A stretch of 34,648 nt of DNA from contig JAGXGP010000023.1 of assembly GCA_024636775.1 (NCBI GenBank), forward strand, positions 1 to 34,648, in the 5' to 3' direction. Position 1 is the stretch's first letter. Every line of letters starts with the position of its first letter. The notes under the pieces are model-generated. The model made no database searches. It saw only the letters and a list, made by a program, of their open reading frames with translations, and had not been told where the DNA came from. Made by a program: the position numbers and the translations under genes. This stretch comes from Hydrogenophilales bacterium. Its GTDB lineage: Bacteria > Pseudomonadota > Gammaproteobacteria > Burkholderiales > Thiobacillaceae. Below are positions 15,301-23,018 of this stretch, one piece after another.

Positions 15301-16251
15301 CACTTCGATCTGTTACCCGCCAGCGCGCCAGTGTTCAGGACCTTCAATGACACGACTTGCCCGACGCGTTCGTTCACCTATCTTGGGCAACCCTTTGGTT
15401 ATGTCACGCTGCCCCAGGCTTCGATCACGGCTAAAAACATGATGGGTGGCACAACGCTCAACTACAAGGGGAACCTGTGGAAACTTGTGGGAACGGCCGG
15501 GTTTTTCCCGGTGTACTCTGCTACCGTCGGCACGCCGGATGGCGTTTTGGGAACGCCTACGGTAACGGATATGGGGAGTGGAACGGGACAGCTGGTTGTT
15601 GATTCAGCAGAAACCTTTTTCTTCACGCGTAACCCACCAATCATGCCAGCCATACCCGTCATGCCATTCCTGGCGGATATCACGCTTACGCTCAGTATTG
15701 GCGATATGGCAGAGAATGCCGTTACAGGCAACGGTACGATCGATACGCTTACGCCTGCAGTATTTCCAAGCATTGCCTTTGATTCGGGCAACCAGATCCG
15801 GTTCGGCCGGCTGGCCTTATCCAATGCGCATGGTTCGGAAGTGTTGAATTTGCCGGTGCCTGCCGAAACGCAATTCTGGAATGGCGCGGGATTCACGCGC
15901 AATACGGCGGATTTCTGTACCCAACTCGCTGCCGCCAATGTGGGGCTATCCAATTGGCAGCGAAACCTCAATGCCTGCGAGACCTCAGTTTCACTGTCGG
16001 GTAGGGTCGATAAAGGCCGGGGCAATTTGAGACTCTCCGCGCCCGGTATAAACAATACAGGCAGCGTCGATTTGACATTGAATCTGGCAGCGGCGGGTGC
16101 CGGCAACACGTGTCCGGTGGTTACTGTGACTGGCGCTGATCAACCCTGGCTGAGAAGTGGCCCGGCTTTTAACCAGAATCCGGTGGCGCGAGCGAGTTTT
16201 GGTTTGTATCGCGGTAACAAACCGCTGATTTATATGCGTGAGATGTATTGA
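12349..16251 (+). CDS. mshQ: large exported MshQ-like protein with three LamG-type domains
   Basis: A 1300-aa protein with a signal peptide (about residues 1-31, cleaved after ALA). Three concanavalin A/LamG-like domains follow at about 34-251, 253-481 and 493-709, then a long beta-rich C-terminal region of about 590 residues that matches the MshQ type (DUF6701-like). Domains 1 and 3 are close copies of each other while the middle one is a different LamG version. LamG folds bind glycans or proteins, so a role as pilus-associated adhesin or tip component is plausible. That is inference. It is the last gene of the first MSHA block, coupled to mshP by ATGA. It ends 58 nt before mshI, the largest gap inside the locus after the pilin leader. 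Confidence 0.88.
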   Translation: MNTQHGIYKRVLDAMRALWLLCLLLPATALAATLLGDYRFEDPQWSGAANEVIDSSGNNRHGQGFGTPVPSTTSGSPARAGNPGTCGYGGFTGGTLSLPVMASTAAGAKTTVSFWMYWNGTTNVMPIGWLRHDIWLTGGNIGFNTGAGDLYGTSSAGLANRWVHVVAEFTNGGVTTNKLYIDGVAQALSQKQGSPNNGNAVVNANLRVSGWQNDTGYRLQNRLDDVKVYSGALTVPEVTALFNATHACAPKLVQEWRLDACALDPTAGEVLDESGNGNHGTPEGSTTSGAGRICKGAFFDGAGTARIKAATNFADSITNDFTMGFWVSPNTTHQLDTQSTSGTAGTSGQHYVVYPAQGTAAWGAGHAGAGVSVGTNGVSVYEHAGSYMPPLLVWSGAVSGWTHIAVVYQAKQPRLYVNGALVATGLTSTYANVHPGLRTSGGTPTNDGALGGGNWGWFSGGVDEFRVYDGALSAPFVASIAGVPARACSTCATLAQYRFEEASWTGAAGEVKDSSGNARHGTALGTPIPVSNSSASPARIGNPGTCGYANLTGGALNLPVTPNTTSGAKTTVSFWMYWDGTNSVMPVGWFRHDLWLVSGFFGFNTASSDVYGMNSAGLANKWVHVVAVFTNGSVTGNKIYIDGVSQTLSQKQGSPNLPNAVVNANLRVSGWLSDTNYRFRTRVDEVEVFDGEMTQSQVLARYNETHPCGAGPTVAPSGFNAFETSTTGGSVNGFIKTKVSASSFNLAVVALKASGTAIETTFVGDVKLEIVNASTGGSCGAYALIQGLGTLTFATADAGRKNKTGINEPNAWPNARIRMTYPATGAPTIVGCSTDPFAIRPDNFLATATDANSATAGATRTLANIGVNNGNVHKAGQPFQVSATSRNSAGATTSNYVGTPVASMTGCVLPATGCVSGVLTTGAWSTAAGTGIAKTTDARYSEVGAITMKLVDSSFAAVDAADGSTPAEMNIESAVFNVGRFVPDHFDLLPASAPVFRTFNDTTCPTRSFTYLGQPFGYVTLPQASITAKNMMGGTTLNYKGNLWKLVGTAGFFPVYSATVGTPDGVLGTPTVTDMGSGTGQLVVDSAETFFFTRNPPIMPAIPVMPFLADITLTLSIGDMAENAVTGNGTIDTLTPAVFPSIAFDSGNQIRFGRLALSNAHGSEVLNLPVPAETQFWNGAGFTRNTADFCTQLAAANVGLSNWQRNLNACETSVSLSGRVDKGRGNLRLSAPGINNTGSVDLTLNLAAAGAGNTCPVVTVTGADQPWLRSGPAFNQNPVARASFGLYRGNKPLIYMREMY
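12448..13101 (+). repeat. LamG domain copy 1 of mshQ
   Basis: The segment encoding DYRFE...DSSGN...GNPGTCGY...KTTVSFWMYW...ANLRVSGW recurs at 13825-14475 in the same frame. Within AVVNANLRVSGW the protein is identical although about seven of twelve codons differ silently. The duplication is therefore old and kept by selection on the protein. Confidence 0.85.
13825..14475 (+). repeat. LamG domain copy 2 of mshQ (direct repeat of 12448-13101)
   Basis: This matches copy 1 throughout, including GNPGTCGY, SGAKTTVSFWMYW, SAGLANKWVHVV and SQKQGSPN. Small substitutions are spread evenly. It is separated from copy 1 by a third, distinct LamG domain (about 13105-13790). Confidence 0.85.
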
Positions 16252-16257
16252 AACGCT

Positions 16258-16286
16258 TTGACAACAACAACTTGTTTGTTTAGTTT
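16258..16286 (+). promoter_or_regulatory. candidate sigma-70 promoter for the mshI-N block
   Basis: A perfect -35 TTGACA (16258-16263) is followed after 17 nt by TAGTTT (16281-16286, 3 of 6). The spacer contains the small palindrome AACAACTTGTT (16266-16276). Its place in the only AT-rich gap between mshQ and mshI suggests that the second MSHA block can be transcribed on its own. Confidence 0.45.
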
Positions 16287-16309
16287 GATGAAAAATTTAA
16301 GGTTAATCG

Positions 16310-17215
16310 ATGCGGTTCTTTCGTCGCACCACTGAACACGGTCTCACCGCGTATCTGCGTCTTCCGGGCCGTATCGCCTACGCACGTGTGGACCGCCGGG
16401 TGCCGCTGCCCAAATTGCTGGCCGTGGGGGTGTTGACGGTCAAGAACGAAAACTGGAGCGATGCGCTGAGTGAATTGCAGGACAGGGGTCCAGCCAGCTT
16501 GGTGTTGAGCCCGGCGGCATACAAAATGCGCATGCTTGAAGCGCCTAACGTGCCCACCGATGAACTGCGGGCTGCGGTACGCTGGCAGATTCAGGACATG
16601 CTGGATTACCATCCGGATGATGGCACGGTGGATGTGCTGGAAGTTCCGCAACCGGAGCATCTGAATCATGCGCGACAATTGTTTGCCGTCGCTGCCAAGA
16701 ATAGTCTGCTGGCGGAAGAAACGGAATTCGCTGTTGAAGCGGGCCTCAATCTGGTCATTATCGATATCGTAGAAACCGCTCAGCGCAATCTGGCCGCGAG
16801 GCTGGAAAAGCCGGGCCGCGCACTGGCTGTGTTCTCATTTGTTGAAACAGGCGGCTTGCTGACCCTGTCGCTGGATGGCGAACTGTGCATGGCGCGCTCA
16901 CTGAGCGTAAATCAGGCGCAACTGGATGGCGACCTGGAGATCATGATTGAGCGTCTGACATTGGAATTCCAGCGCACGCTGGACCATTTTGACCGTCAGT
17001 TTGGTGGTGTTCCGGTTGACCGACTGTTGCTGATTCCGATGGAGAACGTTGAGCGGTTTCGTGAAAGCCTTGCGAGGAACCTCGCGTTGCCCGTTGAGGT
17101 GATGGACCTCAACAATGCACTGGACATGTCCTCGTTTCCCGATGTCAGTGCATTGCCTACCGCGTGTTTCCACGCGATAGGCGCTGCGCTGCGCAAGGAA
17201 GACACCAAACCATGA
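16310..17215 (+). CDS. mshI: MSHA biogenesis protein MshI (PilM-like)
   Basis: A 301-aa cytoplasmic protein related to MshI/PilM, the actin-like component that links the assembly ATPase to the inner-membrane alignment complex. Features include the region LEAPNVPTDELRAAVRWQIQ, typical of PilM/MshI, and an internal IDIVETAQRNLA stretch. No membrane segment is seen. An AAGG ribosome site lies 7 nt before the ATG. The stop overlaps the next start (ATGA). It begins the second block I-(N)-J-K-L-M-N, which is collinear with Vibrio. Confidence 0.9.
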   Translation: MRFFRRTTEHGLTAYLRLPGRIAYARVDRRVPLPKLLAVGVLTVKNENWSDALSELQDRGPASLVLSPAAYKMRMLEAPNVPTDELRAAVRWQIQDMLDYHPDDGTVDVLEVPQPEHLNHARQLFAVAAKNSLLAEETEFAVEAGLNLVIIDIVETAQRNLAARLEKPGRALAVFSFVETGGLLTLSLDGELCMARSLSVNQAQLDGDLEIMIERLTLEFQRTLDHFDRQFGGVPVDRLLLIPMENVERFRESLARNLALPVEVMDLNNALDMSSFPDVSALPTACFHAIGAALRKEDTKP

Positions 17216-17880
17216 GTCAGCAGATCAACCTGGCTAACCCCCTGCTTCTCAAAAAGCGCTATGTATTTGGCCTGCGCGAAATGCTGGTGGTACTAGGGGT
17301 CGTGTTGTTTGGGGCGCTGGCCTGGGCGGGAATTTTGCACTATCAAGCGGTTGGCCTGGAAGTCCAGGCCATTCAGGAAGAAGCGGCGCAGGCCAGTGCG
17401 CAGGCAGTGCTGGATGACTTGAATGCCAAAGCGCAACGTGTAGTCAACCCGCAATTGAGCGCAAGGATCAAAAACACGCAGCTTCAGGTCACGCAACGGG
17501 AAACTTTGCTGGAAGCGATTGGCGGCACGATAGAAAAAACATCGGTGGGCTTTTCTCCCCGCTTGCGGGCCCTGGCTTTCAGTTCCACCGAAGGGGTTTG
17601 GCTGAACAGTTTTAATCTTTCTGCAGACTACGTTCAGCTCAAAGGGGCGACATTCAATGCAGGCATGTTGGCAAATTACATGACTCAACTCGGCAAGCAG
17701 CCGCCTTTTGCCGGCATGAAGTTTTCTGGCATGACCGCTGTGGTGGCAAATGTCGCCCCGGCCAGCCCGTCAGCAGATGGCCAGCCAGCTGCGCCTGCAC
17801 TCCCACAATATCTCGATTTTGAGTTGACTGCAGGTCGTTCAGCTGACTCGCCAGATCGGGAGAATTCGGATGCTCGGTGA
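17212..17880 (+). CDS. PilN-like MSHA biogenesis protein (MshI2 type)
   Basis: A 222-aa bitopic protein: a short cytoplasmic N-terminus (MSQQINLANPLLLKK), one membrane helix at about 24-43, then a coiled-coil-prone Gln/Ala-rich stretch and a periplasmic domain. The N-terminal INL motif is the PilM-binding signature of PilN. Length and position between mshI and mshJ agree with the PilN-like gene of MSHA loci. The start codon overlaps the mshI stop; the longer reading frame from 17164 would run into mshI and is not needed. Confidence 0.87.
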   Translation: MSQQINLANPLLLKKRYVFGLREMLVVLGVVLFGALAWAGILHYQAVGLEVQAIQEEAAQASAQAVLDDLNAKAQRVVNPQLSARIKNTQLQVTQRETLLEAIGGTIEKTSVGFSPRLRALAFSSTEGVWLNSFNLSADYVQLKGATFNAGMLANYMTQLGKQPPFAGMKFSGMTAVVANVAPASPSADGQPAAPALPQYLDFELTAGRSADSPDRENSDAR

Positions 17881-18526
17881 AAAATTCCGGAAACTGAGCC
17901 AGCGCGTGAGCGCGTTAAGCCTGCGGGAACGTGTGTTCGTTTTCGTGGCAGCGCTCATCGTGGTTTTTTCGCTGGCACAGACGCTGGCAATTGATTCGGG
18001 GCAAATGCGTAAACGCAATGCGACCGACCGTGTGCAAGTCGCACAGGCAGCGATTCAGGAAATCGAACAGCAGCGAGTGGCATTGGCCGGTTCTGCATTG
18101 AACGATCCCGATAAGGCCGCTCTCAATACGCTTGCCGTGCAGCAGGGCCGATTGGCGGAGTTGAATGCCGAACTGGACACGCGGGGGCGTTCGCTGATTC
18201 CACCCGAACGCATGCGTCAGGTGTTGAAGGATGTGGTGCAAGGCTCGGGCGGCGTGACGATCGTTGGGTTTAAAACGCTCAGCCCGCAACCGGTGTTGCT
18301 GCCTGGCGCGGCAGAAGGCACGCCGCCGGGGTTCTACCGGCATGGCTTTGATGTCACGCTGAGCGGACAATACGCTGACCTGGTTGCGTATCTTGAGCGT
18401 CTGGAAGCGTTGCCTTGGCGATTGAGCTGGGTTGAAGCCTCGCTTGATACGGCAGCACGCCCGGTTTTGACGCTGACCTTGACCATCCACACGTTGAGCC
18501 TGGAGGAAGCATGGCTGCGCGTATGA
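17870..18526 (+). CDS. mshJ: MSHA biogenesis protein MshJ (PilO-like)
   Basis: A 218-aa bitopic protein: cytoplasmic N-terminus, a membrane helix at about 22-40, a coiled coil (about 50-110), then the periplasmic PilO/GspM-like fold ending with the segment FDVTLSGQYADLVAYLERLE, characteristic of PilO/MshJ. It would pair with the PilN-like protein to form the inner-membrane ring. It overlaps its upstream neighbour by 11 nt and mshK by 16 nt, so the whole block is translationally coupled. Confidence 0.88.
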   Translation: MLGEKFRKLSQRVSALSLRERVFVFVAALIVVFSLAQTLAIDSGQMRKRNATDRVQVAQAAIQEIEQQRVALAGSALNDPDKAALNTLAVQQGRLAELNAELDTRGRSLIPPERMRQVLKDVVQGSGGVTIVGFKTLSPQPVLLPGAAEGTPPGFYRHGFDVTLSGQYADLVAYLERLEALPWRLSWVEASLDTAARPVLTLTLTIHTLSLEEAWLRV

Positions 18527-18870
18527 TGCTGCTTGTCCTGATGGCTTTGCTGCTGCCGGCGGCAGTAGCAGCGTCCTTGCCTGATCCGACGGCACTACCG
18601 AGAGCGCTGACCAGTCCTGATCCGGAAACGCTTCAAGTCGCGCCAACGCTGGCCTGGGTGAAGTTTAATGGAAAGCATTCGATTGCCTGGTATGGCGGCA
18701 GCACTGTCAAGCTGGGTGATTCGGTAGAAGGTGGCCGGGTCACGGCCATACGCGAAGATCACATTGTCATTTCGGGTAAAGGTGGGCGTCGTATCGTTTA
18801 CCTGATCGATAAGTCGGCCCGAACCCAGCTACTGGCGCCTCCGCGCCCGGTGCGAAAAACCAGGAATTGA
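18511..18870 (+). CDS. mshK: MSHA biogenesis protein MshK (PilP-like)
   Basis: A 119-aa periplasmic protein: a signal peptide (MAARMMLLVLMALLLPAAVAA) followed by a small beta domain with KLGDSVEGGRVTAIREDHIVI, the homology region shared by MshK, GspC and PilP. These proteins contact the secretin. The ATG at 18511 lies inside the end of mshJ; an alternative in-frame ATG at 18523 would shorten the signal peptide only slightly. The gene overlaps the TTG-extended mshL frame but not the preferred ATG start of mshL. Confidence 0.85.
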   Translation: MAARMMLLVLMALLLPAAVAASLPDPTALPRALTSPDPETLQVAPTLAWVKFNGKHSIAWYGGSTVKLGDSVEGGRVTAIREDHIVISGKGGRRIVYLIDKSARTQLLAPPRPVRKTRN

Positions 18871-18872
18871 AC

Positions 18873-20525
18873 ATGCATAAACACATTGTTTTGGTGGTAT
18901 TGGTTTTGACTGGCTGCGTCACCCCTCTGGGCAAGGAGGGTAAGGACGCTATCAATGCCGCACTCAATCCGCCGGCAACGAACCAGCCGGCACCGGTTGC
19001 AGCACCGCCCGCCGCCGTGCAGCAGGCCGTCATGGACGCAGTGCGTGATGCATCGCCCGTAGTAGCAAAAACGATCCCTGTCGAGCCTCGGTTCAACCTG
19101 ACGGTGAACAATGCCAAGGCCTCTGAGGTATTCATGGGCATGGTAACGGGCACGCCCTATAGCATGTTGGTGCACCCGGATGTCACGGGCACGTTGACTC
19201 TGAACCTCAAGAGCGTGACTGTGCCGGAGGCGATGGAGGCTGTGCGCGCACTCTATGGCTATGAATATGAAGTTCAGGGCAAGCGCATCATCGTGCCATC
19301 ACCTGGGCAGCAAACTCGTATGTATCATCTGAATGCGCTGGCAATGCAGCGCAAGGGTACGTCGGACATGCGGGTAATTTCCGGTTCGATTCAAAGTGGA
19401 AGTTCTAGCGGCGGATCGGGTAGCTCAGGGTCTTCATCGGGGGGCGGTTCGACGTCGCAGGAAACCAGCAGTGTGCAAACCTCGACCGATTCCAAATATT
19501 GGGAGGAGGTCAGCGCGTCGCTTAAATCCTTGGTCGGCACTGAAGGCGAAGTGGTGGTGAGCCCGCAATCCGGTATCGTTATTGTGAAGGCGCCGCCTGC
19601 CACGCAGGTGATGGTGGAAAAATACTTGCGCGCCTCAGAGTTGATCAGCGTGCGCCAGGTGATGCTGGAAGCAAAAATCCTTGAAGTGCAGTTGAACGAT
19701 GGTTTTCAGGCGGGTATTAACTGGGCCACGCTGCAGAATAGTGGCAAGTTTGCCGCAGGCGTGAACAGTCTCAATCCGAATTGGGACAATCCGGTCAGCT
19801 TGGGTGGCTCGGTTTCCCAAATGCTGAGTGCGGCTATTCCCGGTCCCGTGGGAAGCGTGTTTGGTTTGGCATTCAACGATGGGGATTTTGGCGCAGTCAT
19901 CAGCCTGATTAAGAATCAGGGTGTAGTGCATGTCCTGTCCAGTCCGCGCATTGCAACGATCAATAATCAGAAAGCCGTGCTTAAAGTCGGAGTAGACGAT
20001 TATTTCGTCACCGAAGTCACGGGGGGTACAGCTGCTGCAGTGGGTGTACCCGCCACGCCACCCACCGTTGTAGTGAAGCCTTTCTTTTCAGGTATTGCAC
20101 TGGATGTGACGCCACAAATCGATGAGCGCGACAACATTACTCTGCACGTCCGGCCGTCGGTCAGCAATGTCACGGAAAAAATCAAGGAAATCCGCTTGGG
20201 TGATTTGGGAACCTACTCTTTGCCCCTGGCTTCCAGCAGTATTTCAGAAACCGACAGTGTGGTGCGTTTGAAAGATGGCCAGATTGTGGCTATCGGCGGC
20301 TTGATGGGGCAGACCAATACGGACGGCAAGAACAATGTTCCGTTCTTGGGCGATATTCCTGTTTTGGGCCATTTATTCGGCAGTACGAGTCAGGTGAGCC
20401 AGAAGCGTGAACTGGTGGTGCTGATCAAGACGACGCTGATCCGGGACGGAAAAGATTGGAATCAGGATATGGAAGCTACCCAGCGTCGATTCCAGGCCTA
20501 TGAGTTGCCCAATTCTCGGCCATGA
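18873..20525 (+). CDS. mshL: MSHA outer-membrane secretin MshL
   Basis: A 550-aa secretin of the GspD/PilQ superfamily, which forms the pilus pore. The N-terminus is a lipoprotein signal with lipobox LTGC (Cys15), so the secretin is probably acylated. An STN-like domain (VTGTLTLNLKSVTVPEAMEA) and an N1-like domain follow. A Ser/Gly-rich low-complexity linker lies at about residues 170-206. The C-terminal secretin domain contains VLSSPRIATINNQKAVLKVG and the closing VPFLGDIPVLGHLFGS signature. The ATG at 18873 has CAGGA 7 nt upstream and is preferred over the TTG at 18867. The stop overlaps mshM by 4 nt. Confidence 0.94.
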   Translation: MHKHIVLVVLVLTGCVTPLGKEGKDAINAALNPPATNQPAPVAAPPAAVQQAVMDAVRDASPVVAKTIPVEPRFNLTVNNAKASEVFMGMVTGTPYSMLVHPDVTGTLTLNLKSVTVPEAMEAVRALYGYEYEVQGKRIIVPSPGQQTRMYHLNALAMQRKGTSDMRVISGSIQSGSSSGGSGSSGSSSGGGSTSQETSSVQTSTDSKYWEEVSASLKSLVGTEGEVVVSPQSGIVIVKAPPATQVMVEKYLRASELISVRQVMLEAKILEVQLNDGFQAGINWATLQNSGKFAAGVNSLNPNWDNPVSLGGSVSQMLSAAIPGPVGSVFGLAFNDGDFGAVISLIKNQGVVHVLSSPRIATINNQKAVLKVGVDDYFVTEVTGGTAAAVGVPATPPTVVVKPFFSGIALDVTPQIDERDNITLHVRPSVSNVTEKIKEIRLGDLGTYSLPLASSSISETDSVVRLKDGQIVAIGGLMGQTNTDGKNNVPFLGDIPVLGHLFGSTSQVSQKRELVVLIKTTLIRDGKDWNQDMEATQRRFQAYELPNSRP

Positions 20526-21430
20526 ACACGTGGTGGGGGCATTTCGGGCTGCGTGAGCAGCCTTTTGGCCTGACCCCCGACACCAGCTTTTATTTCCCCG
20601 CACTGCCGCACCAGGAGGCGCATGACACACTGTTTTATGCGCTGAGTGCGGGGGAGGGCTTTCTGGTGGTTGAAGGTGAAGTCGGAACCGGAAAAACCCT
20701 GCTGTTGCGGTATCTGCTAAGGGAATTGTTGAATGCGGAGCCGTCTCGCTGGCAGGTGGCCTTTGTTCCTAATCCGGGGCTCGATCAACAGGGGCTGTAT
20801 GCGGCGATCGCATGCGAGTTCAACTTGCCTGCTGACGGTGCCTGCGAAGTTCTGTTACATCGTCTTGAACGACACTTTATTGCGCTGGCCCAGCAGGGGC
20901 GGCAGCCTGTGTTGTTGATCGATGAAGCGCAGGCCATGCCTGCGGACACGCTCGAAGCCGTGCGCCTGCTGACCAATCTCGAAACCGAGAAGCGCAAGCT
21001 GCTACAGGTTGTATTGTTCGGCCAACCCGAGTTAATGGCCCGGCTCCGCGAGAAGGGCACTCGGCAAATCCTCACACGGATCAGCTTCCACGCGACGTTG
21101 CGTCCGCTTGAGTGCCATGAATCGATTGCTTATGTTCAACATCGATTGAGGGTGGCGGGTGGCACAGGATCACCATTCAGTTGGAGAGCGGAGCGCGCTT
21201 TGTGGCGCGCGTCTCGTGGATTACCGCGGCTGGTGAACATCATCGCCGCCAAAGCCATGATGCTTGCGTATGGGCGTGGGTCCCACCGGGTCACCAGCCG
21301 ATACGTGACGGCCGCCGCAAGGGATACGCTGGCCGTTTATTCGCAATTTTCAGGCGGGATGCTGGTTTGGGGCTTGGCCTTTTTGGCGCTGGCCGCAGTC
21401 GCCGTTGCCGGCATGCGTTTGTTGGGATAA
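20522..21430 (+). CDS. mshM: MSHA biogenesis ATPase MshM (ExeA-like)
   Basis: A 302-aa AAA ATPase of the ExeA/GspA group. The N-terminal signature HFGLREQPFGLTPD is typical. The Walker A GEVGTGKT is at 52-59 and the Walker B PVLLIDEAQ at 129-137. The C-terminus is a hydrophobic helix (about 278-301) that would anchor it in the inner membrane. By analogy with ExeA it helps place the secretin across the cell wall, although there is no peptidoglycan-binding domain here. It overlaps mshL by 4 nt and precedes mshN by 16 nt. Confidence 0.9.
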   Translation: MNTWWGHFGLREQPFGLTPDTSFYFPALPHQEAHDTLFYALSAGEGFLVVEGEVGTGKTLLLRYLLRELLNAEPSRWQVAFVPNPGLDQQGLYAAIACEFNLPADGACEVLLHRLERHFIALAQQGRQPVLLIDEAQAMPADTLEAVRLLTNLETEKRKLLQVVLFGQPELMARLREKGTRQILTRISFHATLRPLECHESIAYVQHRLRVAGGTGSPFSWRAERALWRASRGLPRLVNIIAAKAMMLAYGRGSHRVTSRYVTAAARDTLAVYSQFSGGMLVWGLAFLALAAVAVAGMRLLG

Positions 21431-21446
21431 GGCAGGAAGGACCGGA

Positions 21447-22544
21447 ATGAGTGTCATCAATCAAATGTTGCGTGACCTTGATGCCAGGGGCGACGCTCCG
21501 AGTGATTTGCCGGTACGAGAGCGTTCAATGCCAGGAACGCCACGTCAATTCGGAATGAAGCGAGCAGCGCTTTCTGTTGCACTGCTATTGGCGGGCGGGG
21601 TTGCGGGCTATTTTGCCCTGTCTGCAGGCTCCAGTGAGCCCAAGCCGCCTGCAGCAACCCATATTGCGCAGCCTTCCCCAGTTTCCGCTCCCGTCGAGGT
21701 TGCGCCGGCCCTGCCCGACGAACCGCCAATAGCGTCTGCAGCGCCATCTGTAGCGCTACCTGCAGCACCTTCCGCACCGTTTGTAAGCTCAGTTGTTGTC
21801 CCTGAGCCTGGTTACCAGCCGACGGATTCACCGGGCATGTTGGCAGGCAAAATGGCACGGTCGTTGGCCATACCTGAAACCGTCGTTCAGGTTGCATCAA
21901 ATGTTTCGGCCTCAACATTGAAGGAACCTGCAGTTGTTAAGCAGGAGCCTGCTGTAGTTAAAAAGATGGCGGAATTGTCGCCGGAGATGGAAGCGCAACA
22001 ACTCTATGACGAGGCTTTAGCCTTACGCCGTTTGGGGAAAATCGACGCGGCAATGGGTAAGTATCGGCTCGCACTGGAACGTCAACCGGGGATGCGGATT
22101 GCACGGCTCCAACTCGCCAGACTGCTACAAGAAAGCGGCCAGGCTGAATCAGCATTATCGTTGTTGAAAGCGGGCTATGAACATCAGTCGGATGGCGGGT
22201 TGGCTATTGCAGCTGGGCGCCTGTTGGGCGATCTGGGGCGACGGGACGAAGCGTTGATCTGGCTGGAGCGTGGACGAGATAGCTTGCGGCCAGCAGATCA
22301 TGCGCTGATGGGCGCACTTTTATCCCAAGCCTTGCGTTACGAAGAATCTGTCAAAGCGTATCAACGTGCACTGGCCGCAGAACCGAATCAGGGCGGGTGG
22401 TTGCTTGGGCTGGGGCTGGCGCTGGAATCGTTGGGGCGGGGGAATGAGGCGCAGGTTGCCTATCGAAATGCATTGGAACGAGGTGATTTCAAGCCTGACG
22501 TCGTTAAGTTTTTAAGGCAAAAGACTGGATCAATTGGCCAATAG
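21447..22544 (+). CDS. mshN: MSHA biogenesis TPR protein MshN
   Basis: A 365-aa bitopic protein. The N-terminus MSVINQMLRDLDARG is the recognisable MshN/GspB-type start. A membrane helix at about 38-59 follows, then a Pro/Ala/Val-rich periplasmic linker (about 60-170) and tetratricopeptide repeats (about 175-350; for example AQQLYDEALALRRLGKIDAA). The start is set by the strong site AGGAAGG 6 nt upstream. It is the last gene of the MSHA locus. No hairpin with a T-run follows within the 186-nt gap, so the operon may end by Rho or read into the lipoprotein gene. Confidence 0.88.
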   Translation: MSVINQMLRDLDARGDAPSDLPVRERSMPGTPRQFGMKRAALSVALLLAGGVAGYFALSAGSSEPKPPAATHIAQPSPVSAPVEVAPALPDEPPIASAAPSVALPAAPSAPFVSSVVVPEPGYQPTDSPGMLAGKMARSLAIPETVVQVASNVSASTLKEPAVVKQEPAVVKKMAELSPEMEAQQLYDEALALRRLGKIDAAMGKYRLALERQPGMRIARLQLARLLQESGQAESALSLLKAGYEHQSDGGLAIAAGRLLGDLGRRDEALIWLERGRDSLRPADHALMGALLSQALRYEESVKAYQRALAAEPNQGGWLLGLGLALESLGRGNEAQVAYRNALERGDFKPDVVKFLRQKTGSIGQ

Positions 22545-22643
22545 CGTGATTTTATGTATTAGACTGATGGTTGTTGTAACTGCACAACGCTATTCTTCCA
22601 CGACAGAAGAAGTTCCATAGATAGTGGTTTTCTTTTGCCGATT

Positions 22644-22652
22644 TGTTAGAAT
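22644..22652 (+). promoter_or_regulatory. candidate extended -10 promoter of the small lipoprotein gene
   Basis: TGTTAGAAT is an extended -10 element (TGn plus TAGAAT, 5 of 6). No good -35 is present, as expected for this class. Transcription would start near 22659, leaving a leader of about 70 nt. The rest of the 22545-22730 gap shows no gene or terminator. Confidence 0.4.
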
Positions 22653-22730
22653 TCCGCGCGTCGGCTGGATTACAAGTCCTGGACCGATTTCTGGTGTGGG
22701 TTTTTTTATACGTACGTAAAGGGAAATCAA

Positions 22731-22973
22731 ATGAAATATTCTATTCTGCTGGCCGCTCTGTTGGCTGTATCCATGTCTGCTTGTGGTAAAAAAGATGAAG
22801 CTGCTGCTCCTGTAGACGCGCCTGTTGCTGAAGCTCCGGCTCCAATGGAAGCTGCTCCGATGGACTCAGCTGCTGACGCTGCTGCTTCCTCGGCTGATGC
22901 TGCTGCCTCTGCTGCTGACGCTGCTGCTTCTTCGGCTGATGCTGCTGCTGAAGCTGCACCTGCTGCCCAGTAA
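22731..22973 (+). CDS. small Ala-rich lipoprotein with heptad repeats (80 aa)
   Basis: The signal peptide MKYSILLAALLAVSMSAC ends in a plausible lipobox Cys18, followed by GKKDEAAAPVDAP. Mature residues 48-75 consist of four 7-residue units of the type ADAAASS/ADAAASA/ADAAAEA, predicted to be an amphipathic helix. The family is not recognised beyond generic Ala-rich lipoproteins. Nearly all Ala codons are GCT, unlike neighbouring genes that use GCC/GCG, which suggests high expression. AAAGGG lies before the ATG and a strong terminator follows, so it has its own transcript directly after the MSHA locus. Confidence 0.85.
   Translation: MKYSILLAALLAVSMSACGKKDEAAAPVDAPVAEAPAPMEAAPMDSAADAAASSADAAASAADAAASSADAAAEAAPAAQ
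22872..22955 (+). repeat. four 21-bp tandem repeats inside the lipoprotein gene
   Basis: Imperfect 21-bp units (GCTGACGCTGCTGCTTCCTC and variants) encode four Ala/Asp/Ser heptads in frame. Multiples of 3 allow length change without a frameshift. Confidence 0.75.
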
Positions 22974-22989
22974 TTCGGGTTGCGGAACT

Positions 22990-23018
22990 AAAAACCGGTC
23001 TCAGGGCCGGTTTTTTTT
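22990..23018 (+). terminator. Rho-independent terminator after the small lipoprotein gene
   Basis: The stem AAAACCGG (22991-22998) with CCGGTTTT (23007-23014) encloses an 8-nt loop and is followed by an uninterrupted run of eight T. It lies 18 nt after the stop codon. Confidence 0.93.

Noticed and set aside
22872-22955. Repeat block as a possible CRISPR
   Set aside because: The units are adjacent without spacers, in frame and inside a coding gene.
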